In this document: positions 1-4,769 of the stretch, piece after piece
Layout: each line of letters begins with the position of its first letter
Position numbering within the stretch: position 1 is the first letter of the stretch
NCBI GenBank assembly: GCA_021819255.1
Contig: JAKART010000191.1
Location: forward strand, 1 to 5,431
From: Acidobacteriota bacterium
GTDB lineage: Bacteria > Acidobacteriota > Terriglobia > Terriglobales > Acidobacteriaceae
Length of the DNA: 5,431 bases
Direction: 5' to 3'
Translations under genes and position numbers: made by a program
Notes under the pieces: generated by a model
What the model was told of the DNA's origin: nothing
The model's database searches: none
Seen by the model: the letters and a program-made list of their open reading frames with translations, nothing else

Positions 1-232
1 TCTCCCTGCAAGAGAGGCGACAAAACAGCTCATTGCCCTTGAGTTTAGCAAAGAACCTTTCTCCTTGGCGGCGGGAGCAAGAATTTTCTCCCGACTGCGG
101 AAATGGCCCGATCTCCGCACGGAATGTCACCCCGGGCAGCGGACGGCCGGCTGGAAGAGGCTAACCAACCGTCACGTAGCGAGGCAGATACCGGGGCTGG
201 TGCAGAGGGACGCGCAGCAGGAAAATTTAAGG
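1..232. other. Leader region upstream of the recombinase pair, no gene recognised
   Basis: No convincing coding region is visible here. The xerD frame stays open back to a TTG at 65, but the extra 56 residues are arginine-rich and resemble no recombinase N-terminus, so I treat them as non-coding. A perfect 6-bp inverted repeat (CGGGAG at 72-77, CTCCCG at 88-93, 10-nt loop) could fold as a hairpin, but no T-run follows it. I could not identify a credible -35/-10 pair for the downstream genes. The promoter may lie here in a non-consensus form or upstream of the window. Confidence 0.5.
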
Positions 233-1210
233 ATGAGTCAAGCGTCGAATGCGGGGAGTTGTAGAGCGATGCTGCGCGAGTATATGACCCACTTGCGGGT
301 GGAGAAGGGGCTGCGGCCGTTGAGCTGCGAGGCTTACCTTCACGATCTGGAGATCTTCGCCGAGTATCTGGAAGGTGGCGGAGACAATGGCGACGGTGAA
401 AAGACGTTCTTGGTCGCGCAGCAGGCGGATGTGAGCGGGTTCCTGCAGCATTTGCGCGAGCACGGGGTGCAGTCGCGCTCCATCGCCCGCAAACTGAGCT
501 GTCTGCGCGGCTTCTATCGCTGGCTGCTGACAGACAAGCGTGTTTCGCGTGACCCTACGGTGAATATTCAGAGCCCCGCGAGTTGGAAGGTGCTGCCCAA
601 GTCACTGGCTGAGGGCGAAGTAACGGAGATGTTGGAGAGATCCGCTGCAGCCACCCGGGTGGAGGGTGATTCGAAGAATGGTCTGGCAGTTGCATTGCGA
701 GACCACGCCATGCTTGAGGTGCTTTATGCCGGCGGGCTGCGTGTGGGTGAGATCGTGGCGTTGCGCCAGGAGGATCTGCGCCTGGAGACCGGCAGCCTGC
801 TGGTGAGGGGCAAAGGCGACAAGGAGCGCATTGTGCCCATCGGGCGCAATGCGGTGGAGGCGCTGGAGGCTTACCTGCACAGGGGAAGACTCGATCTGTT
901 GCACGCGCGGCGAGGCGGCGAAGGTCTGGAGAGAACGCTGTTTCTGTCGGTTCGCGGAAGGCCGCTGACCACCCAGGCGGTATGGCAGATGGTGCGCAAT
1001 GCGGATAGACACGCCAGTCCCCACAAGCTGCGCCACAGCATGGCCACCCACATGGTGGAACACGGCGCCGACCTGAGAACGGTACAGACCGTGCTGGGCC
1101 ACGCCGATATAGCCACTACGCAGGTTTACACGCATTTGGCCATCGACCGGCTGAAGACGGTGCATCGGATGTGCCATCCCCGGGCGCGGCGAAGGATGGC
1201 GGATGCATGA
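233..1210 (+). CDS. xerD: Tyrosine recombinase, XerD-like
   Basis: Site-specific tyrosine recombinase of the Xer type (325 aa). With XerC it should resolve chromosome dimers at dif by cutting and rejoining DNA through a 3'-phosphotyrosine. The N-terminal SAM-like core-binding domain lies at about residues 15-105 and the catalytic domain at about 120-315. All active-site residues are visible: R170 (GLRVGE), K194 (GKGDKER), H264 and R267 (SPHKLRH), H290 (LGHAD) and nucleophile Y299 (TTQVYTH). The SPH box and the DRLKTVHR...HPRA tail match XerD rather than XerC. ATG 233 was chosen with AGGA at 219-222. ATG 269 (313 aa, GGGGAG at 253-258) is equally credible, and an extension to TTG 65 is unlikely. 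The segment just before SPHKLRH looks several residues shorter than in E. coli XerD as I remember it. The stop overlaps the next gene by 4 bp, implying co-translation. Confidence 0.9.
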   Translation: MSQASNAGSCRAMLREYMTHLRVEKGLRPLSCEAYLHDLEIFAEYLEGGGDNGDGEKTFLVAQQADVSGFLQHLREHGVQSRSIARKLSCLRGFYRWLLTDKRVSRDPTVNIQSPASWKVLPKSLAEGEVTEMLERSAAATRVEGDSKNGLAVALRDHAMLEVLYAGGLRVGEIVALRQEDLRLETGSLLVRGKGDKERIVPIGRNAVEALEAYLHRGRLDLLHARRGGEGLERTLFLSVRGRPLTTQAVWQMVRNADRHASPHKLRHSMATHMVEHGADLRTVQTVLGHADIATTQVYTHLAIDRLKTVHRMCHPRARRRMADA

Positions 1211-2319
1211 GACGTTCTAGCGAAGGCGAGCTCGCGCATCCGATGGCCGGTTCCCGGAAGGAGGAGAAGGGCGCGGGGGGAAAGCCGGCTTCTGAAGCAG
1301 GGGTTGGGTCGGAGTTGTTGGCGCTCGGGGAAGAGTTTCTTTCTGGATTGCGCGAGGAGCGAGGCGCCAGCGAACATACGCTTCGGGCGTACTCGCGGGA
1401 GGTGAGAGCCTTTGCCGAGTTTCTCACCGAGAACATGGGCAAAACGGCTGCCCAGGGTTCACCCCTGTCTTGCGTAGAGCACACCCAAATAAGAGCCTAC
1501 ATGGCCTCGCTGCTGGATAGGGGATTGACCAAGGCCAGTGTGGCGCGGGCGTTGGCCGCGATCCGGAGCTGGTTCAAGTGGGCTGCCAAAAGGGGACTGC
1601 TGGAGAGCAATCCGGCCTTGCTGGTGAGCACGCCCAAGCTGCCCAAACATCTGCCTCGGGTACCTAGCGTGGAAGAGGTGAATCGTCTCCTTGACTCCCT
1701 GGAACCGGGCCGAGGATCACAGGCCATGGCCTCGCCAGGCGATAGGAATCGCGATCTCCACACCGGGGAGGCGGCAACCTGGCCGGAACGGGAAAGGGTG
1801 ATCTTTGAGCTTCTCTACGGATGCGGAATTCGCAACTCGGAGTTGGTGGGGTTGGATATGGATTCCATCTGCTGGCGGGATGATGCCATTCGAGTCTTCG
1901 GCAAAGGAAGCAAGGAACGCTTGGTGCCGCTGGGGGACTCGGCGGCAGAAGCGGTGCGAGCATACCTGCCTCAGCGTCAGGCTCGGCTGGAAGCCGCGGG
2001 ATGGGGGGCGCTGGCGCAGCAGGGTCCGCTGCTGATCCGGCTACGCGTGGGAGTGGCCAAAGGCGCTGCGCGATTGACCACGCGCAGTGTGGGAAGAATC
2101 GTCAAGAGTATCGCGCTCAGCCGTGGCCTGGCTGCCGACGTGCATCCCCACTCTTTGCGCCACGCCTTTGGGACTCACATGCTGGAAGAGGGAGCCGACC
2201 TTCGCGCCATCCAGGAGATGCTGGGTCACGAGCGCTTGAGCACGACACAACGTTACACGCAACTCACCGTGGGGCAGATCCAGAGAGTCTACGACCAGAC
2301 GCATCCGCGTGCGAAGTAG
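1207..2319 (+). CDS. xerC: Tyrosine recombinase, XerC-like
   Basis: Second Xer-type tyrosine recombinase (370 aa), probable partner of the preceding XerD-like protein. Catalytic residues are complete: R209 (GCGIRNSE), K233 (GKGSKER), H315 and R318 (HPHSLRH), H341 (LGHE) and nucleophile Y350 (TTQRYTQ). The VHPHSLRH box and the [11 protein letters not shown] ending are XerC-type signatures. The start is ATG 1207, whose ATGA overlaps the upstream stop, with AAGGA at 1192-1196 spaced 10 nt. The frame is open upstream to a GTG at 1171, and ATG 1243 is a later option. The protein is longer than the usual ~300 aa for two reasons: a polar N-terminal extension of about 35-40 residues before the SAM-like domain, and an extra polar stretch around residues 166-192 between the two domains. 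YTQ replaces the usual YTH after the nucleophile, which is not a catalytic change. Confidence 0.9.
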   Translation: MRRSSEGELAHPMAGSRKEEKGAGGKPASEAGVGSELLALGEEFLSGLREERGASEHTLRAYSREVRAFAEFLTENMGKTAAQGSPLSCVEHTQIRAYMASLLDRGLTKASVARALAAIRSWFKWAAKRGLLESNPALLVSTPKLPKHLPRVPSVEEVNRLLDSLEPGRGSQAMASPGDRNRDLHTGEAATWPERERVIFELLYGCGIRNSELVGLDMDSICWRDDAIRVFGKGSKERLVPLGDSAAEAVRAYLPQRQARLEAAGWGALAQQGPLLIRLRVGVAKGAARLTTRSVGRIVKSIALSRGLAADVHPHSLRHAFGTHMLEEGADLRAIQEMLGHERLSTTQRYTQLTVGQIQRVYDQTHPRAK

Positions 2320-2490
2320 CGGAGGAGGCATTCGGGGAGGCCAGAACAAGGAAACCGGGCGGCCGGCAGGGTGCGCGGCAAGACGTCGTTGCTTCGATGG
2401 GACTGGAAGACCTGGTTTCAACGGCCGATCAAAGCCTTTCGAGAGGCGATGTGCCCAGGGGATGAGATGATTTGGAGCTTCGAGGCCGGT

Positions 2491-2828
2491 TCAGATTGCG
2501 TGCCCTTGGTCCTTCGTTTGATTCAGGTGCTGTGTGAGGCGCATGGTGCGGTCCAGCTTCTCCAATAGAGCGAGCTGTGCGGCGTCCACCCTCTCGACAA
2601 ACGCGAACAGGGTAGCGATCGTGACCTCTGAAATATGCTGTACCTTGCTCGGCCGCTCCCCTCCACCTGGAAGTCTGCGAACGCCCATGTAGGGACCCAT
2701 GCAGAGAACAGTTGCGCCCATGTCTCATGGATAGCGCGAGCGAGGCCGATTTTGTTCTGGCTCGCTGGGTCGGATCGACCCGAGAGCATCGTCGTCAGCA
2801 GGCGTAGCCGCTGCAACCGCACAGCCAT
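2491..2828 (-). pseudogene. Possible frameshifted remnant of an unknown small gene
   Basis: I do not recognise this. On the minus strand, one frame from ATG 2828 reads plausibly at first (a basic, leucine-rich start, then ARAIHETWAQLFSAW) and later turns into low-complexity sequence. A second frame, open from ATG 2721 to TGA 2491-2493, reads plausibly over its last ~50 residues (KVQHISEVTIATLFAFVE, then an amphipathic stretch rich in Leu, Glu and Lys, coiled-coil-like). Joining them requires one frameshift, most easily near the G-rich run around 2660-2670. Alternatively only the 76-residue downstream frame is real, or neither is. The ribosome binding sites are weak. This is an inference from protein-like composition only. 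Confidence 0.2.
2767..2781. repeat. Perfect short inverted repeat
   Basis: GGGTCG at 2767-2772 and CGACCC at 2776-2781 flank a 3-nt spacer (GAT). A further CTCG at 2761-2764 and CGAG at 2781-2784 could extend a stem with a small bulge, if the outermost G-C pair is given up. No T-run follows, so it is not a standard terminator. It could be an operator-like site or chance in GC-rich DNA. Confidence 0.3.
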
Positions 2829-2928
2829 CCGGGTTTCTGCCTTGGGCGTGGCGTGAGGGGCGGCGGTACACACCTTGCCGCGGACGAGCGCCGGCGTCTC
2901 ACCGCAACCCGCCGGAATGAAATGGCGG

Positions 2929-2957
2929 TTGACAGAACCCGGCCGCGCTCATACAAA
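2929..2957 (+). promoter_or_regulatory. Sigma-70-type promoter of the fluoride operon
   Basis: A perfect -35 box TTGACA lies at 2929-2934 and a -10-like TACAAA at 2952-2957 (4 of 6 matches to TATAAT), with the ideal 17-nt spacer. Transcription would start at about 2963-2966, immediately before the riboswitch aptamer begins. That position makes the call more convincing than the boxes alone. Confidence 0.55.
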
Positions 2958-2966
2958 GAGATTATT

Positions 2967-3045
2967 GTGGTGATGGAGTTCACCCTTATCCGCTGCCGGT
3001 CCATGGACGTCCTTTCGTAGCGACCCGGCAGATGATGACTCCTGT
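2967..3045 (+). ncRNA. Fluoride riboswitch (crcB motif) aptamer
   Basis: A cis-acting fluoride-sensing RNA. The 5' stem GGTGA (2969-2973) pairs with TCACC (2980-2984). Its loop bases GGAGT (2975-2979) are exactly complementary to ACTCC (3038-3042), forming the characteristic pseudoknot. The second helix is CTGCCGG (2993-2999) with CCGGCAG (3025-3031), a perfect 7 bp with a 25-nt apical part. The diagnostic GATGATGACTCCTG-type 3' segment (3031-3044) and the 5' GGTGATGG segment match the known crcB motif. A promoter lies just upstream and crcB just downstream, which is the expected context. Bound fluoride, held with Mg ions, stabilises the pseudoknot and switches the operon on. The assignment is by motif, pairing and context; no covariance model was run. 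Confidence 0.9.
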
Positions 3046-3063
3046 CAGGGAATCCTGCGGGAG
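3039..3063 (+). promoter_or_regulatory. Hairpin mutually exclusive with the aptamer pseudoknot (expression platform)
   Basis: CTCCTG (3039-3044) can pair with CGGGAG (3058-3063), and inside it CAGG (3046-3049) pairs with CCTG (3054-3057) around a GAAT loop. This gives a 10-bp stem with a one-base bulge and one T-G wobble. The 5' arm reuses 3039-3042, four of the five bases that form the pseudoknot, so the two structures cannot coexist. Without fluoride the hairpin should form and repress; with fluoride it should be blocked. No T-run follows the stem, so it is not a textbook intrinsic terminator. It might act through pausing, Rho, or further structure in the ~90 nt before crcB. Confidence 0.55.
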
Positions 3064-3103
3064 AGTTGCGCCTCTTCAAGATTCCAGGTCAGATGGATCA
3101 ACC

Positions 3104-3151
3104 ATGCGCATGGCGGGCTCACTCGCCGCGCCGAACCTGCGTCCGGCGTGA
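3104..3151 (+). CDS. Possible 15-codon leader peptide before crcB
   Basis: An ATG at 3104 opens a 15-codon frame (MRMAGSLAAPNLRPA) that stops at TGA 3149-3151. It lies in the same frame as crcB and ends one codon before the TTG candidate start at 3155. That spacing would suit re-initiation onto crcB. The ribosome binding site is poor (AGG at about 3086-3088, too far upstream), and the ATG sits in a 12-bp palindrome (3102-3113). It may well be chance. Confidence 0.15.
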   Translation: MRMAGSLAAPNLRPA

Positions 3152-3154
3152 AGC

Positions 3155-3559
3155 TTGGGGCGCGGAAGTGGAGATGAAGAGCTGCAGAAATATATCTGGA
3201 TCGCGCTTGGAGGATCGCTCGGCGCTCTGGCCCGAGTTTGGGTCGGCTCCGCCGTTTCGGGCCGGATGGGGACTCGATTTCCCTACGGCACCTTTGTCAT
3301 TAACATTACTGCCTGCATTCTGATCGGTTTCTCGCTGGAGTTTCTGGACCAGCACGTGGAGTTGAACCCGTCCTGGAGATATCTGATCCCCACCGGGTTT
3401 ATCGGCGCCTATAGCACCTTTTCCACCTTTGAATGGGAGACCTTCAGCAATCTGCAGATCGGCAGTTTCCTGATCGCAGGATCCTACGTCGGGCTGAGCC
3501 TGGTGCTTGGCCTGGCCGGTGTCTGGTGCGGCGTTCGCCTGGCAAAGTGGCTGCCGTGA
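3155..3559 (+). CDS. crcB: Fluoride channel/exporter CrcB (Fluc)
   Basis: Small four-helix inner-membrane protein. In this family two subunits assemble as an antiparallel dimer forming a fluoride-selective channel that lowers cytoplasmic fluoride. Visible hallmarks (134-aa numbering) are GGSLGALAR at 19-27, GTFVIN with conserved N50 at 45-50, and the GFIGAYSTFSTFEWET block at 81-96 containing F89 and F92, the pore-lining phenylalanines. Helices lie at about 13-34, 45-65, 75-95 and 101-130. Position 53 is Ala where Gly is common after the Asn. The start is uncertain. The frame begins after TGA 3149 and offers TTG 3155 (poor ribosome binding site) or CTG 3182 (125 aa, GGAG at 3170-3173 well spaced), which gives the typical QKYIWIALGG beginning. 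A well-placed ATG at 3174 is out of frame. The riboswitch upstream confirms the function. Confidence 0.92.
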   Translation: MGRGSGDEELQKYIWIALGGSLGALARVWVGSAVSGRMGTRFPYGTFVINITACILIGFSLEFLDQHVELNPSWRYLIPTGFIGAYSTFSTFEWETFSNLQIGSFLIAGSYVGLSLVLGLAGVWCGVRLAKWLP

Positions 3560-3597
3560 ACCGGGCTCCTGAAAGGTCGGCTCGGTTGGAGTTCGCA

Positions 3598-3621
3598 GAG
3601 AGATCCAATGGTGGATCTTTC
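3598..3621 (+). repeat. Intercistronic hairpin between crcB and the DUF190 genes
   Basis: AGATCCA (3601-3607) and TGGATCT (3612-3618) form a perfect 7-bp stem with a 4-nt ATGG loop. It extends outward through G3600-T3619, A3599-T3620 and G3598-C3621 to 10 bp. It sits in the 112-nt gap after crcB. It could be an RNA processing or stability element, or a weak attenuator that sets crcB and DUF190 levels apart. Only a short CTTTC run lies at its 3' side, so strong termination is unlikely. Confidence 0.45.
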
Positions 3622-3671
3622 AAACCAACCTTTCATTCTGCAACCGAGGTCTGTATTCGCAAAGGAGAGCC

Positions 3672-4391
3672 ATGTTAGCTGCGGGAAAGGCTGTCAAGGT
3701 ATCCATCTATCTGAGTTCGGGAGCGAGCCATCATGGCGTCTCGGACTATGCCAGTGTGCTCGATTTTCTCTTCTTCCGCGGTGTCTCCGGAGCTACCGTG
3801 CTAAAGGGAGTTGCCGGCTTTGGAGCCGATCATCATATGCACTCCACAAACTTCGTGGAGATCTCGGACCGGCTGCCGATCAAGATCGAGTTCGTCGAGA
3901 CGATGGAGAAGGTGGATCAGCTCATAGGCAAGCTCCAGGAACTGGTGGGTTCGGGCATGATCGAGGTGCAGGAGACGACTGTGGTCAAGCCGGCAGAGTC
4001 CTCCAAGCCGAAGACCAAGGCCCAGCCGGAGGCGGTGAAGATGGAAGGCCGGGCGAAGATGATGCGGATCTTTATCGGTGAGAGCGATCGCTGGCAGGAG
4101 AAGCCGCTCTATCAGGCCCTGGTGGAGGCCATGCGAGCCAACGACCTGGCTGGGGTTACGGTCTACCGTGGCATCCTTGGCTATGGCGCCCACCGCAGGA
4201 TTCACAAAGACAGGATGTTTCGCTTCTCCGAGGATGCTTCCATCGTGCTCTCGGTGGTGGACAGCGAAGAGAAGCTGAAAGAGTTTCTTCCACTGGTCGA
4301 CAAGATGGTTCAGGAGGGCCTGGTGGTGATCTCCGAAGTCGAAATCATCAAATACGCGCACCGCCCATCCGTTGCGGACAAAGGGGCGTGA
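3672..4391 (+). CDS. Two-domain DUF190 (PII-like) protein
   Basis: Cytoplasmic protein of 239 aa carrying two DUF190 domains. DUF190 has a PII-like ferredoxin fold, often lies beside crcB, and has no settled biochemical role. The C-terminal domain (about 129-228) is canonical: MRIFIGESDRW at 131-141, KPLY at 144-147, VTVYRG at 162-167, GYGAHRRIH at 170-178, and the ending EVEIIKY. The N-terminal domain (about 7-106) keeps the pattern (GATVLKGVAGFGADHH at 40-55, then LPIKIEFVET) but lacks the GESDRW signature and is histidine-rich (H20, H21, H54, H55, H57). A Lys/Pro/Ala/Glu-rich linker (107-128) joins them. ATG 3672 follows AAAGGAG at 3661-3667 with a 4-nt gap. It lies 112 nt after crcB and probably shares the riboswitch-controlled transcript. 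A signalling or accessory role in fluoride response is inference. Confidence 0.88.
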   Translation: MLAAGKAVKVSIYLSSGASHHGVSDYASVLDFLFFRGVSGATVLKGVAGFGADHHMHSTNFVEISDRLPIKIEFVETMEKVDQLIGKLQELVGSGMIEVQETTVVKPAESSKPKTKAQPEAVKMEGRAKMMRIFIGESDRWQEKPLYQALVEAMRANDLAGVTVYRGILGYGAHRRIHKDRMFRFSEDASIVLSVVDSEEKLKEFLPLVDKMVQEGLVVISEVEIIKYAHRPSVADKGA

Positions 4392-4395
4392 AGCG

Positions 4396-4752
4396 ATGAA
4401 GGAAGAGTTCAAGGCCAGAATGCTGCGCATCTACTGCGTGGAGACCGATCAATGGCAGGGTGAGCCGCTCTACAAAGCCATCGTGGCCAGGTGCATGGAA
4501 CTGGGCATCGCCGGAGCAACCGTCTACCGCGGTCTGGAGGGCTTTGGCGCAAGCGCCAGGATCTACCAGCCGCACCGGCTTTCCATCTCCAGCAATCTTC
4601 CCATCACGGTGAGCGTCGTTGACACCGAGGAGCAGATACAGAAGCTCCTGCCGCAGGTGGAAGAGATGCTTGCCGGTGGATTGATCGCCATCTCGACGGT
4701 GGATGCGATTCGCTATCTTCGTCCCGAAAAGAATCAGGCGGCCTCGAACTGA
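4396..4752 (+). CDS. Single-domain DUF190 (PII-like) protein
   Basis: A 118-aa protein consisting of one DUF190 domain: MLRIYCVETDQW at 9-20, EPLY at 23-26, GATVYRGLEGFGA at 40-52, LPITVSVVDTEEQI at 68-81, and the ending VDAIRYLRP. It is clearly homologous to the C-terminal domain of the preceding protein. It differs at signature positions: VETDQW for GESDRW, and GFGASARIY for GYGAHRRIH, so the motif histidine is lost. It therefore looks like a diverged paralogue rather than a fresh copy. ATG 4396 is 4 nt after the upstream stop, with AAAGGGG at 4380-4386 inside the end of the previous gene. That indicates tight translational coupling. TTG 4372 and ATG 4420 are less likely starts. It is the last gene of the fluoride operon. 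The family role near crcB is known only by association. Confidence 0.88.
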   Translation: MKEEFKARMLRIYCVETDQWQGEPLYKAIVARCMELGIAGATVYRGLEGFGASARIYQPHRLSISSNLPITVSVVDTEEQIQKLLPQVEEMLAGGLIAISTVDAIRYLRPEKNQAASN

Positions 4753-4769
4753 GGCAACGGGCGCCGCCT
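4736..4769. terminator. Possible bidirectional hairpin between convergent genes
   Basis: AGGCGGC (4736-4742) and GCCGCCT (4763-4769) form a perfect 7-bp inverted repeat spanning the ends of two convergent genes. An alternative inner hairpin is GCCTC (4741-4745) with GAGGC (4751-4755). Neither strand shows a T-run after the stem. The position suits a shared terminator, but the structure is not a canonical one. Confidence 0.35.

Larger units (their letters stand above)
2320..2928. other. About 600 bp without a convincing gene
   Basis: This stretch lies between the XerC-like gene and the promoter of the fluoride operon. Frames on both strands are short, lack good ribosome binding sites and give no recognisable family. 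The best coding hint is a minus-strand segment at 2491-2828, listed separately. A perfect inverted repeat lies at 2767-2781. I saw no tRNA, no terminator with a T-run after xerC, no dif-like site and no insertion-sequence ends. The region could be an eroded gene or simply a spacer. Confidence 0.5.

Noticed and set aside
65..232. N-terminal extension of the XerD-like protein from TTG 65
   Set aside because: The added residues are Arg-rich with no recombinase similarity, and ATG 233 or ATG 269 gives a normal-length protein.
602..1177. Long minus-strand open frame (191 codons) inside the XerD-like gene
   Set aside because: It is antisense to a gene with a complete catalytic motif set, its translation resembles no family, and it reflects GC-rich codon bias.
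2001..2465. Plus-strand 154-codon frame overlapping the end of the XerC-like gene
   Set aside because: It is out of frame with an intact recombinase over most of its length and low in recognisable protein character.
2484..2500. GGTTCAGATTG segment resembling a tRNA T-loop
   Set aside because: It departs from the GTTCRANYC pattern at the conserved C, and no acceptor or anticodon stem could be paired around it.
2371..2568. Plus-strand 65-codon frame starting at GTG 2371, downstream of xerC
   Set aside because: It has no clear ribosome binding site and no family, and its second half overlaps a more protein-like minus-strand frame. It was not strong enough to annotate.
2320..2960. Search for a dif-like site (two 11-bp half sites around a 6-bp AT-rich centre) near the xer pair
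   Set aside because: No stretch resembled the XerC/XerD half sites or the typical AT-rich core, either here or in 1-232.
2795..3079. Minus-strand 94-codon frame across the riboswitch region
   Set aside because: It overlaps a structured RNA on the opposite strand, and its translation is Arg/Pro-rich without family features.
3801..4430. Minus-strand open frame of 209 codons across the DUF190 genes
   Set aside because: Its histidine- and leucine-rich translation is the antisense image of Glu/Lys/Met-rich DUF190 coding sequence; the plus-strand genes are well supported.
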